From NCBI GenBank assembly GCA_963823565.1, contig CAWGLR010000001.1:372001-436000 (forward strand): DNA of 64,000 nucleotides. Direction: 5' to 3'. A program made the translations under genes and the position numbers. The notes under the pieces are model-generated. The model was not told where the DNA came from. It did not search any database and saw only the letters and a list, made by a program, of their open reading frames with translations. Positions 10,382 through 18,561 of the stretch are shown here, in pieces. The DNA is from RHKX01 sp963823565. GTDB lineage: Bacteria > Actinomycetota > Thermoleophilia > Solirubrobacterales > 70-9. Position 1 is the first letter of the stretch. Each line of letters begins with the position of its first letter.

Positions 10382-10659
10382 CCGCGGGCGGGAGCGGGAG
10401 CCTCGCAGGGGACGGCGAGCTCCTCGGTCGGGGTCGGCGGGCGCGGCTCGTCCGCCTCGCTGTCGGCGGCGAACCGGATCGCCTTGTGGGTGCCGTCGCA
10501 GAACGGCTTCGACCGCGACCGCCCGCAGCGGCAGAGAGCGACCGTGTCGCGGCTGGTCGCGATCTCGTTCCCGTCCTGGTCGAGGATCGTGAAGTCGCCG
10601 CGAAGCAGGTAGGGCCCGTTGCGGTAGGGGGTGATGGTCGCTCGGCGCCGATCGCTCAT
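10363..10659 (-). CDS. CDGSH iron-sulfur domain protein
   Basis: Small 98-residue cytoplasmic protein with one CDGSH-type [2Fe-2S] motif: C43, C45, C54 and H58 in CRCGRSRSKPFCDGTH, the three-Cys one-His pattern of mitoNEET-like proteins. An N-terminal beta-rich part (GPYLLRGDFTILD) resembles the usual addition in bacterial members. The tail is Pro/Ala-rich. It likely handles electrons or iron-sulfur clusters. The gene ends inside the last 19 bases of the convergent iron-oxidase-like gene, so it may supply electrons to it; that is inference. Confidence 0.9.
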   Translation of the reverse strand: MSDRRRATITPYRNGPYLLRGDFTILDQDGNEIATSRDTVALCRCGRSRSKPFCDGTHKAIRFAADSEADEPRPPTPTEELAVPCEAPAPARGQAAGA

Positions 10660-10708
10660 GCGAGATCAACCCTGCCCCGTTCGGGGGCCGCGAACCGGCC
10701 GGCGGGGG

Positions 10709-13222
10709 CTACTCGGCGCCGGTGGCGCGGTGGCCGGTCACCGTGTAGTCGAAGCAGGGGCCGCCGCAGTAGTCGGTCTCGATCCGGCTGGCCGGGTTGG
10801 GCCTGAGGAAGTCCGAGACCATCGCCTGCTCCTCGATGGTCCGGCGCGGCAGCTCGTGCGGGTCCTGCCCGACCTCGTTGGGCACGTTGGCGATCGGCGG
10901 CGGGTTGGTCCCGAGCTGAGGGCCCTCCGTCGGCGGCGTCATCAGCGGGTTCGGTCGCGGCGCGCCGCTGTCCCAGTAGACGAGCGCCGAGCCGGCGTAG
11001 GGGTAGCTCGCGATCCGCGGGATGCCCCAGGCGACCTCGACGCCCGGCCAGCGGCCCGGCGCGAGCACCGGGTCATGGATCTGCGCCCCGACCGTGCGGG
11101 CCATCGTCTCGGCGGTGAAGTTCGAGACCTGGTGGTCGCCGAGGCCGACGTTCATCAGCACCTCGTGCGGGGGCGTGTTCGGCAGCGGGTCGTCGGTCAG
11201 CCGGTGGGCGTAGCCGTTCGACTCGCCGCGGTCCCAGAGCATCTGGACCAGGCTCAGGACGAGCGGCCGCTCGAGCTCGTCGGTGTAGGCGGGGTTGAGG
11301 ATCAGGGCGAAGGTCTGGAAGTCGACCGATCGGTTGAGCAGCACCGAGTAGTTCATGCCGCCGACGCCCAGCGACGCGCGGGTCAGGTCCGGCGAGATCG
11401 CGGTCAGCGCCCCGCCCTCGATCGCGCCCTGGCTGTTGCCGTTGTAGTAGAGGTGAGAGGGGTCGATCACGTAGGGGTTGCCGGGCCCGATCGGCAGCGA
11501 GTCGTCCTTGGCGAAGGCGTCGTCGCTCGCGAACCCGTCCGAGTTGATCATCAGCCGGCCGAGCAGGATCTCGTTGAGCAGCCCCTGCTGGAGGCGGTCG
11601 GCCAGCTCGGGGAAGCGGCTCAGGTTCCCGAGGATCTCGATCGTATTCCCCGTGTCGCCGCTCGAGAGGCCGATCTCGTCGGTGGCACAGGAGGCGATCC
11701 TGTGAGCGTTGCCGAGCGTCTTCTGCGGCTCCGACGTCGCCTCGTTCGCCGAGCCCAGGAGCCCGTGGCCGTAGAGCGAGGGGCGCGCCTCGTCCGCGCC
11801 GAGCGCCGAGCGGGGGATCATGCAGTTGAAGTTCGCCGTGTAGTTGCCGTTGCGCCGCGGCAGGCCCTGGCCGTCGAGCTGCATCCGCCCGCCGGGGCCG
11901 CAGTTCGGGAACAGGTAGCAGGGGGCCTGGAAGGTCCCCTGGACGCGCCGTGCCATGTTCGGGTCCTGGTCGGGGGTGAAGTTCTCCACCGTGGTCACCA
12001 CGAACGCCGGCGCGGTGCCCTGCGGGTTCAGGTCGGTGAGATTCGTGTCGCCGAGCCCGGCGAGCGTCTCGTCGCGCATGTGGAGGACGCGCTCGGCGAT
12101 GTTCTCGTCGCTCGCGACGGTGAAGTTCCAGGCCAGGTAGAGGTCGGCGCGATCGACGTGGGCCTCGCGGAGGGTGCGGAAGATCGACTCGAAGCGGTCG
12201 CGCTGCTTGCGGATCGGCTTCTTCGGCGAGGGGATGCCGTCGCGCAGGTAGCGGAAGCCATCCGGCGCCTTCAGCTCCTTGCCCCCGGCGTCGTGCAGGT
12301 CACGCATCGCGACGATGTACCGGTGCCCGGCCTCGAAGTTGACCGCCGGGTGGATCAGCAGCGCCCGCCGCGAGGCATCCGTCGCGTTGGAGTCGAGCTC
12401 GGTCCAGATCGGCCAGCGCTCGCCCGTCCCCTCGTCGATGACGACGATCGGCGCCTTCTTGCGGCTGTACTCGCCGAGCGCGTCGAGCGTCACCGGGTTG
12501 GTCTGCTGCATCGCCGCGGGAGTGTCCAGGCCGGGGACCTTCACCACGATGCTCTGCCCGGGGCTGAAGCCGTCGTTGAGGTTGTAGGCGGCGGCGTCGA
12601 CGTGGACGCCGGCCTTGTTCGCCGGCATGCCGGCGGTCGTCAGGTCGATCCGCCTCCCCGTCCTGGTGCTCGCCGGCAGCGAGTAGTAGTCGTCGGGGAA
12701 CGGCAGCAGGCAGATCGAGTCGTCCTGGTCGGCGATGAAGTCGCAACTGTCGGCAGCGCTGAGGTCGACCGGCCCGGGCTTGCAGGCCTTCGAGTTGCGC
12801 CGCATCGGCACCGTCTCCTTCGAGTGCGGGGCGGTGACCTGGATGTCGCGGATCTCACAGGTGGCGATCTGCTTGCGGCCCTTCTTGGTCAGCTTCAGCT
12901 TGACGACGGCCTTGCCGGACTTCGGCAGCCTCACGCGCTTCCGCTTCGCAACCGGCTTGAGCGCGGGATGGTCGAACGTCGCGCTGCGCGCCCGCAGGGT
13001 CAGCTTCCGGCTCCGCGTCGAGTCCACCCGGACGCTGATCGCGCGGCGCTTGAGGATCTTCTTCTGGCTGCGGCCCTGGATCCGCAGATGGGTCCGGCCG
13101 TCGCCGGGCTTCGCGGCCGCGGCCCCACCGCCGTTGGACGGCGCGAATCCGCCCGCTCCGGCCGCGGCCGCCAGAGCGGCGGTCGCGACGAGGGCTGCAA
13201 TGGTCCAGATGATCCGCTTCAT
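10709..13222 (-). CDS. Large secreted protein with alpha/beta-hydrolase-like nucleophile elbow
   Basis: Exported protein of 837 residues. The N-terminal signal peptide MKRIIWTIAALVATAALAAA is followed by an Ala/Gly linker and a basic beta-rich segment up to about residue 150. The main body has a hydrolase look, with G-N-S-Q-G near residue 595 set between a predicted strand and helix as in a nucleophile elbow (G-x-S-x-G) and a conserved-looking YGHGLLGSANE segment before it that could form an oxyanion hole. The family is unnamed to me; secreted lipases and esterases of actinobacteria have a similar plan. ATG 13222 with no close upstream gene on this strand suggests its own promoter. Confidence 0.65.
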   Translation of the reverse strand: MKRIIWTIAALVATAALAAAAGAGGFAPSNGGGAAAAKPGDGRTHLRIQGRSQKKILKRRAISVRVDSTRSRKLTLRARSATFDHPALKPVAKRKRVRLPKSGKAVVKLKLTKKGRKQIATCEIRDIQVTAPHSKETVPMRRNSKACKPGPVDLSAADSCDFIADQDDSICLLPFPDDYYSLPASTRTGRRIDLTTAGMPANKAGVHVDAAAYNLNDGFSPGQSIVVKVPGLDTPAAMQQTNPVTLDALGEYSRKKAPIVVIDEGTGERWPIWTELDSNATDASRRALLIHPAVNFEAGHRYIVAMRDLHDAGGKELKAPDGFRYLRDGIPSPKKPIRKQRDRFESIFRTLREAHVDRADLYLAWNFTVASDENIAERVLHMRDETLAGLGDTNLTDLNPQGTAPAFVVTTVENFTPDQDPNMARRVQGTFQAPCYLFPNCGPGGRMQLDGQGLPRRNGNYTANFNCMIPRSALGADEARPSLYGHGLLGSANEATSEPQKTLGNAHRIASCATDEIGLSSGDTGNTIEILGNLSRFPELADRLQQGLLNEILLGRLMINSDGFASDDAFAKDDSLPIGPGNPYVIDPSHLYYNGNSQGAIEGGALTAISPDLTRASLGVGGMNYSVLLNRSVDFQTFALILNPAYTDELERPLVLSLVQMLWDRGESNGYAHRLTDDPLPNTPPHEVLMNVGLGDHQVSNFTAETMARTVGAQIHDPVLAPGRWPGVEVAWGIPRIASYPYAGSALVYWDSGAPRPNPLMTPPTEGPQLGTNPPPIANVPNEVGQDPHELPRRTIEEQAMVSDFLRPNPASRIETDYCGGPCFDYTVTGHRATGAE

Positions 13223-13333
13223 GGTCCGGTCCGCGGCTGCGCGAGGGCCCCCCTGCGCAGCCGGGGTCCCCGAAGGTAGCAGCGCGGCCGGTGCGCAGGC
13301 GCCGGTTGCCCGCGCCCCGCAACCGGCTGCGGG

Positions 13334-13690
13334 TCAGCGACCCGTGCGGTCCTCCTCGCGCTCCGGTTCCCGCTCGCGATCGCCGGAGTCCGGATCGACC
13401 GCCTCGGCGTGCTCGCGGTGCGCGTCCGCACGCTCCCGCTCGCGGCGGGCGGCGTTGGCGCGCTCCTCGGCCTCGGCGGCCTGCCGCCGAGCGCGGGCGG
13501 CCTGCTCCTCGGCCGTCGCCTCCTCCTTGTCGGCGGCGATCCGGCGGCTCTCCGCCTCCTCTCGATGGGCCCCGGCGATCTCGCGCCGGTCGTCGAGCTC
13601 CTGTCTGCGGCGGCGCGAGCGCGCCGACAGGGCGAGCACCACCAGGATCAGCACGACCACCACGATCGCGACGATGACGACGACTTCCAT
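13334..13690 (-). CDS. Small membrane-anchored coiled-coil protein
   Basis: 118-residue protein: an N-terminal transmembrane helix of about 22 residues (valine, isoleucine and leucine rich), then a highly charged Arg/Glu/Ala helix with heptad-like repeats from about 30 to 105, probably a coiled coil on the cytoplasmic side. No named family. ATG 13690 is chosen because AGGAGGAG lies 8 bases upstream; an in-frame GTG at 13699 would overlap that site. It stands alone between the large secreted protein and the PAS sensor. Confidence 0.65.
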   Translation of the reverse strand: MEVVVIVAIVVVVLILVVLALSARSRRRRQELDDRREIAGAHREEAESRRIAADKEEATAEEQAARARRQAAEAEERANAARRERERADAHREHAEAVDPDSGDREREPEREEDRTGR

Positions 13691-13804
13691 ATCTCTCACT
13701 CCTCCTCGAGCGCTCGGCGCCCATGGGTGCTGCGCATCGGTCTCCCCCCTGCTGCGCCCTACCTCGGTACCCCGCGGCGGGATGCGAAAACGCTGCCGGC
13801 CGGC

Positions 13805-14737
13805 TCAGGAATCCGCGGCGAGCGCCTCGCGGCGCGGGTCCGCCTCGCCGTCGAGGGCCCCGTCGCCGCGCAGCGGTCGCACCCGGGCGTACAGCAGCGT
13901 CTCGCCGTCGGTCGCGGAGACGTCCCAGCGCATCGGGCGCCAGCCGCCGTCCGCCGTTCCGCAGCGGTTCTCGAGGACGATCTCGCCGCGGTCCCCGGCT
14001 CGGAGGCTCGCCAGCTCCGCGGTCGCCTCCTCGCGGTCGCTCGGGTGGATCAGGTCGATGACCGGCGTCCCCCGAAGGCGCCGCGGAGCGAACCCGAGCA
14101 CGCGCTCCCAGGCGGGGTTGAGCCGCTCGAAGCGGTTCTCGCCGTCGATCGCGCAGAGCATCTCCTGGGCGAGGACCAAGAACGCGCGGGTCTCCTCCTC
14201 GGCGAGGCGGCGGCGGTAGACGAGCCAGGCGCCGGCACCGCCGGTGACCGCGAGCGCCATCGCCGACGCGATCCAGCGGGTCAGGCCGGAGTAGCCGCCC
14301 GAGCTCTCGACCTGGGTCAGCACGAGGGCGAACGCGCCCATCATCCAGGCGAACTGCGCGAAGGCCATCCTCAGCGTGAAGAAGTTGACGCTGACGAGGA
14401 CGACCCAGCAGAACATCCCGGCGTAGACCCCGGTCGCGACCCCGCTCGCGAGCATCATCACGTTGATCAGCGCCGAGCCGAGCGCGACGACGCCCGCCAG
14501 GGCGCGGTTGTCCACCCGCGAGCCGCTCGCCAGCAGCAGCCCGCCGACGATCAGCGCCGAGGCGACGACCGCCCAGATCGCGGCCTCGCCCTCGCTCGGA
14601 TGCGGCAGCACGAGCGAGGCGGCGGCGAGCATCGCGCCGAGGAGGTAGAGCGCGCCGACGATCTGCGCGCCGGCCGTGTCGCGCGAGGGGTGGCCGAGCA
14701 GGTCGGCCGCGTCGGATGCGCCAACACGTCCGAGCAC
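13805..14737 (-). CDS. Membrane protein with PAS sensor domain
   Basis: 310-residue membrane protein. Residues about 20-175 form five or six transmembrane helices, and residues about 188-290 a PAS fold (FLVLAQEMLCAIDGENRFERLNPAWERVLGF) followed by IDLIHPSDREEA and a PAC-like strand. There is no kinase, GGDEF, EAL or other output domain, and the tail is a short charged segment. It may be a stand-alone sensor working with another protein. A break after 13805 is not evident from the sequence. It is transcribed in the same direction as the penicillin-binding protein upstream. Confidence 0.75.
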   Translation of the reverse strand: MLGRVGASDAADLLGHPSRDTAGAQIVGALYLLGAMLAAASLVLPHPSEGEAAIWAVVASALIVGGLLLASGSRVDNRALAGVVALGSALINVMMLASGVATGVYAGMFCWVVLVSVNFFTLRMAFAQFAWMMGAFALVLTQVESSGGYSGLTRWIASAMALAVTGGAGAWLVYRRRLAEEETRAFLVLAQEMLCAIDGENRFERLNPAWERVLGFAPRRLRGTPVIDLIHPSDREEATAELASLRAGDRGEIVLENRCGTADGGWRPMRWDVSATDGETLLYARVRPLRGDGALDGEADPRREALAADS

Positions 14738-14809
14738 GCACCGAATCGTATGTCGGGGGTCAAGCCGGACGTGCGGTGAGCGGGCCGGCCGGGCGCCCCG
14801 GTTCCGCCG

Positions 14810-16873
14810 CTACTTGCCGTCGTCCTGGATCCCCGGCGCGTAGGCGTCGTCGGGGTAGCCGTCGCCGTTGGCGTCGGTGCCGGGCGCGGGGGTGACCGTG
14901 CCGTCGTCGGTCGGGGCCGGCGTCACCGTGGAGTCGTCGGTCGTGCTTGAAGAGCCGGAGGCCGTCTGGCTGCTGGAGTACGCGGACAGCTCCGCCGGGT
15001 TCTCCGGCGCGGGAAAGTCGTCGCAGGCGCCGAGCTCGCCTCCCCTCGAGATCACCGCGTTCATGTACGACTGCCAGGTCGGCGCTGAGAGGTCTGCGCC
15101 GTAACCAGGCATCGGGCTCAGGTCGTTCGGATTGCCGGTCCAGACAGCGGTCGAAACCTCCGGCGTGTAGCCGACGAACCAGGCATCCGCCTGAGCGTCC
15201 GTCGTGCCCGTCTTACCGGAGGCCGGGCATGGGATGTCGCAGCAGGCTGCGGTTCCGGAGTCCAGCGGGCCCTTCATCACGTCGGCGACCGTGTAGGCGA
15301 CGCCGTCGCTGATCACCCGGTCGCCCTCGGGGTTCTCCGGCTTGTCGACGTCGCCATTGGGGAACTCGACGCGGTCGATCGCGATCGGGTCATGATGCAC
15401 GCCGCCGTTGGCGAGGGTCGCGTAGGCGTCGGCCATCTCCAGCACGGTGCAGCAGACGGTGGTTCCGCCAAGCGCCTCGGGGTAGAAGCCGTAGAGCTTC
15501 GACGTGAGCCCGAGCTTATGGGCCATGTCGTCGAAGTTCTCGGGGCCGACGTCGATCCCGAGTCGCGCGAAGACCCCGTTGATCGAGTTCGTGGTTGCGT
15601 CCCGCAGGCTCATGGTGCCGCCCTCGCTCGAGACCTGCCACGGCTCGCCGTTCGGCGGGTAGAGGGTGCCACCGGCACCGCTGTAATACGTGCTGTCGGG
15701 GTCCATCCCCTGGTCGACCGCCGTGGTGAGGACGAAGGGCTTGAACGAGGATCCGGGCTGACGACCGCCGTCGGCGGCGAGATTGAACTGGCTCGTCCCG
15801 TAGTCCTGGGTCGAGGCCATCGCGAGGATCTGCCCGGTCCGGGTGTCGATCGACACCAACGCGCGCGCGGCAGCGGTCGGTACCGCGGTAACCGTGAGCG
15901 CGTCCTCCGCCGCCTGCTGGAGGTCGGGCTGGAGCGTCGTGTACACCTTGAGGCCGCCCTGGCGGACGGTCTCGATCCCGTACCGCTTGATGAGCTCGTC
16001 CTGGACATAGTCGAAGAAGAAGGGCTGCTCCCGCTCCTCGAAGCGGTGTCCTCGCTCGAGGCCAAGACCCTCCTCCTTGGTCCGATCCGCCTTCTCCTGG
16101 GTGATGTAGTCCTGGTCGGCCATCGCGTCGAGGACCTCGTTGCGACGGCGGAGGGCCTCGTCAGGGGCGGTGAAGGGATTGTACTCGGAGGGCGCCTGCG
16201 GAAGGCCCGCGAGCAGCGCCGCCTCGCGCAGGCCAAGGTCCTGGACGCTCTTGTTGAAGAAGACCTCGGAGGCGGCCTCGACCCCGACCGCGGAGCGGCC
16301 ATCGGTCGTGCCGTAGGTGGCGGTGTTGAGGTACTCGTTGAGAATCTGGCCCTTGGAGTGCTCGTCCTCGTACTCCATCGCCATCTTCGCCTCTTGGATC
16401 TTGCGCTCGATCGTGTCTTCGGGGTTGGCGATGTAGAGATTGCGGACGAGCTGCTGGGTTATCGTCGACGCGCCCTGCTCGATCTCCCCGGCCTCCGCGT
16501 TGGCGAGGCCGGCGCGAACGATCGCGCCGAAGTCGACGCCGTCGTGCTCTTTGAAGTTGGCGTCCTCGATCGCGATCGTGCCCTGCTGAAGCGTCTTCGG
16601 GATCTCCTTGAGCTTGACGGGAATGCGCTGAATGTCCGACTGCACGTAGCCGAGGCTGTTCCCGGCGGCGTCGTAGACCTTCGTGTTCGCGCCAACGTTG
16701 TTCGCCTTCAGGTCGTCGATCGAATCAGCCGAGTTGGCGACGTTGAGGACCCAGATCGCGCCGCCGGCGACGGCCGCCCCGGCGATCGCGAGGACGCCGA
16801 GCACGACCAGCGCAATGCTCTTGCCGGCCGATCCCTTGGACCGCCGGCGCCTGTCTCGGGCGCGCATCGACAT
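14810..16873 (-). CDS. Class A penicillin-binding protein (glycosyltransferase-transpeptidase)
   Basis: Bifunctional peptidoglycan synthase, 687 residues, anchored by one N-terminal helix (about 20-42). The GT51 domain (about 70-250) has the catalytic Glu in EDANFKEHDGVDF (about 102) and QGASTITQQLVRN. The transpeptidase domain (about 310-620) has S-x-x-K in GSSFKPF (about 374), S-I-N in TNSINGVFA and K-T-G-T near 554. The tail is a Ser/Thr/Asp/Pro-rich extracellular linker. It lies 84 bases after the Rpf-like gene on the same strand, so the c-di-AMP riboswitch upstream of that gene may also influence it. Confidence 0.93.
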   Translation of the reverse strand: MSMRARDRRRRSKGSAGKSIALVVLGVLAIAGAAVAGGAIWVLNVANSADSIDDLKANNVGANTKVYDAAGNSLGYVQSDIQRIPVKLKEIPKTLQQGTIAIEDANFKEHDGVDFGAIVRAGLANAEAGEIEQGASTITQQLVRNLYIANPEDTIERKIQEAKMAMEYEDEHSKGQILNEYLNTATYGTTDGRSAVGVEAASEVFFNKSVQDLGLREAALLAGLPQAPSEYNPFTAPDEALRRRNEVLDAMADQDYITQEKADRTKEEGLGLERGHRFEEREQPFFFDYVQDELIKRYGIETVRQGGLKVYTTLQPDLQQAAEDALTVTAVPTAAARALVSIDTRTGQILAMASTQDYGTSQFNLAADGGRQPGSSFKPFVLTTAVDQGMDPDSTYYSGAGGTLYPPNGEPWQVSSEGGTMSLRDATTNSINGVFARLGIDVGPENFDDMAHKLGLTSKLYGFYPEALGGTTVCCTVLEMADAYATLANGGVHHDPIAIDRVEFPNGDVDKPENPEGDRVISDGVAYTVADVMKGPLDSGTAACCDIPCPASGKTGTTDAQADAWFVGYTPEVSTAVWTGNPNDLSPMPGYGADLSAPTWQSYMNAVISRGGELGACDDFPAPENPAELSAYSSSQTASGSSSTTDDSTVTPAPTDDGTVTPAPGTDANGDGYPDDAYAPGIQDDGK

Positions 16874-16956
16874 CGGAGCCGAGAAAGCTTAGGGAAGCGA
16901 CCTCGCGGGGTCGAACGGCCGGTGGGCCGCTTGCACGGGGACGGGGCGCTACGCGC

Positions 16957-17424
16957 TCAGCCGCAGACCGGCCAGGGCGAGGTGCCCTGCTCGCGCTTGA
17001 GAGCCACCGCGATGACCGCCTGCGTCCGGTAGTTCCACGCCGTCGGGTCGCCACCGGGACTCCGCGGCGAGACCCGCCAGGTCGAGCGCATGAACTGGAA
17101 GGCGCCGCGATAGGTGCCGCCGGCCCCGATCGCGTCGGGGTCGCGCCCCGACTCACACTCGGCCGTGCGCGTGGCCCAGCGCTTCTCGCGCGTGGTGACC
17201 TTCGCCCACATCCGGTCGTACTTCGGGCTGCTCTGGTTGAGCGGCGAGGGCTGCGAGCGATCGGGCTTGCCGGGGCCGGTGTCGGTGCCGAGGCCGCCGC
17301 CGTCCGACGCCGCGGCGCCGGCGACGAGCGCCGTCGCTCCGGCCAGCGTGGCGCAGGATGCCGCGATAGCCGCGAGCTTGACGCGGAAAGGGGAATGGAT
17401 GCGGTGTCGACTCGGGTCGCTCAA
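16957..17424 (-). CDS. Secreted Rpf-like transglycosylase (muralytic) protein
   Basis: 155-residue exported protein with a signal segment (about 14-40) and a C-terminal transglycosylase-like domain of the resuscitation-promoting-factor group. The catalytic Glu is in ECESGRDPDAI and is followed by TYRGAFQFMRSTW, the family core. It cleaves peptidoglycan during growth or exit from dormancy. The start is a TTG at 17424 directly after an 11-base-pair stem that ends the c-di-AMP riboswitch leader; no ATG or GTG is available in frame before the signal peptide. Control by c-di-AMP is known for rpf genes in actinobacteria. Confidence 0.88.
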   Translation of the reverse strand: MSDPSRHRIHSPFRVKLAAIAASCATLAGATALVAGAAASDGGGLGTDTGPGKPDRSQPSPLNQSSPKYDRMWAKVTTREKRWATRTAECESGRDPDAIGAGGTYRGAFQFMRSTWRVSPRSPGGDPTAWNYRTQAVIAVALKREQGTSPWPVCG

Positions 17425-17474
17425 GGCTCTTCGGCTGCTTGCGGGGTTAGCTGACGGGCTCGCGCCGAAGAGCC
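17425..17474 (-). promoter_or_regulatory. Putative expression platform: stem covering the Rpf start region
   Basis: An 11-base perfect inverted repeat, GGCTCTTCGGC at 17425-17435 and GCCGAAGAGCC at 17464-17474 as read on the plus strand, flanks the conserved 3' block of the aptamer. In the transcript the second arm ends at the base before the TTG start and contains GAAGAG, the only ribosome-site-like sequence. Pairing would hide it, so translation control is likely. Inferred from sequence only. Confidence 0.6.
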
Positions 17475-17562
17475 GGCGCTACGCGGCGGTGGCCGCGATT
17501 CGCCCCGAGTGGTCTCGGGTCCCCCGCTCCCCCGGGATATGTGCCGGGGGATTCAGCAGGCT
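17437..17562 (-). ncRNA. c-di-AMP riboswitch (ydaO/yuaA class)
   Basis: The leader before the Rpf-like gene holds the conserved parts of the ydaO aptamer in the right order on this strand: CTGCTGAATC, GGGGGAGCGGGGGACCCGAG, then CTCGGGGCGAATCGCGG, and near the 3' end CCCGTCAGCTAACC. These blocks match the actinobacterial riboswitches known in front of rpf and other cell-wall genes. The RNA turns expression off when c-di-AMP is bound. The 5' limit is approximate. Confidence 0.88.
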
Positions 17563-17634
17563 GCGCGGAACCCTAACGAACCGTGAGGAGGTAGCGAGGG
17601 GACGGTGAGGGCGCGGTCCGCTCGGCGGACGTGC

Positions 17635-18039
17635 TCAGCCGCGGCCGCGGAAGCCGGCGAGCACCGTCTCGCTGCCCCAGCAGGACATCGTCCGGTTGCC
17701 GAGCAGGGCCGCGATCTCCCAGCGGATCGCGCTCTCGAGCAGCTCCGTGCGGGCGAGCAGCTCGTCGCCGCGGTCGCCGATGCGCTCGAGCAGCCGGGCC
17801 GGCAGGTCGAGCTCGGGCTGGTTGCGGCGCCAGGTCCGGCTCGAGAGCGCGCGGAGGTAGTCGGCGCCGGAGGCGCTCAGCGCCTGCGTCACGCGCGAGC
17901 TGCCGGCGGCGCGGTCGAGCAGCCTCGCGGGGCTGCGGATGCGGCGGCGGTCGAGTCGCTCGAGCAGCAGCCCGGCCTCGGCGATCAGCGTCCCGGCGAT
18001 GTCGACCGGGACCGACGCCTCGGCGGCGGCGAGCGCCAC
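17635..18039 (-). CDS. Hypothetical helical protein
   Basis: No family recognised. At least 134 residues, rich in Ala, Leu and Arg and probably all-helical. The frame stays open and protein-like upstream of the GTG at 18039 to about 18170 (LALTQSRPSADAA and onward), but no ATG, GTG or TTG lies there, so the real start could be a CTG near 18160 or the GTG given. It is transcribed away from a small winged-helix-like gene at 18189 and shares an AT-rich promoter island with it. Confidence 0.5.
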   Translation of the reverse strand: MALAAAEASVPVDIAGTLIAEAGLLLERLDRRRIRSPARLLDRAAGSSRVTQALSASGADYLRALSSRTWRRNQPELDLPARLLERIGDRGDELLARTELLESAIRWEIAALLGNRTMSCWGSETVLAGFRGRG

Positions 18040-18165
18040 CTCGCGCAGGGTGGCGAGACTGACCTCGGCGCGGGCGTGCTCCTCCCCGGGCCGGCGGGGA
18101 GCCGACGGGCGCGTCGGAGCCGAAGCGGCGTCCGCGCTGGGTCGCGACTGGGTGAGAGCCAGGCC

Positions 18166-18190
18166 AGTAATTAGATATAAAATCGAATAT
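18166..18190. promoter_or_regulatory. AT-rich island at divergent start
   Basis: A run of 25 bases, about four fifths A/T, in DNA that is otherwise about 70 percent G/C (AGTAATTAGATATAAAATCG and on to the ATG at 18189). It lies exactly between the divergent hypothetical gene and the helix-turn-helix-like gene and most likely carries their -10 regions. The ATG at 18189 sits inside it, so the rightward transcript would be nearly leaderless. Confidence 0.45.
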
Positions 18191-18539
18191 GGGTCGGACG
18201 GAAAAGCAGCGCGGCTCCCGATCGATCCAGATCCGCGATTGGCCCTTCGGCTCGCGCGGCCGCCGGCTCTTCCTCGAGGCGGTGCTGCTCGACGAGGCGC
18301 CGGCGGGCGGCTGGCGCAAGACCGACCTCGAGCGGGCGGCCGGCGTCGAGCGCGGCGGCGCCGACCGGCTGCTCGAGGGCGCGGCGTCGCTCGGCCTCGT
18401 CCGCGCCGACGGTGGCCGCTGGCAACCCGGCTCCCCTCCCCCGCCCCTCGCGGGGCCGCTGGAGCAGCTCGTCGCGCTCAGCCGCGAGCTGCCCGACCTG
18501 CCGATCCGCCCGCTCCCGCGCCGCCCCTACAGGCGCTGA
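18189..18539 (+). CDS. Small winged-helix-like DNA-binding protein (putative)
   Basis: 116 residues. Residues about 22-80 (RRLFLEAVLLDEAPAGGW, TDLERAAGVERGGADRLLEGAASLGLVR) fit a winged helix-turn-helix with a recognition helix around the GADRLLEGA segment. The tail is Pro/Arg-rich. No catalytic domain. It likely regulates itself and the divergent gene. The nearly leaderless start fits the AT-rich promoter overlapping the ATG. Assignment rests on pattern only. Confidence 0.5.
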   Translation: MGRTEKQRGSRSIQIRDWPFGSRGRRLFLEAVLLDEAPAGGWRKTDLERAAGVERGGADRLLEGAASLGLVRADGGRWQPGSPPPPLAGPLEQLVALSRELPDLPIRPLPRRPYRR

Positions 18540-18561
18540 GGGCGCCGCTGACGCGAGCGGC

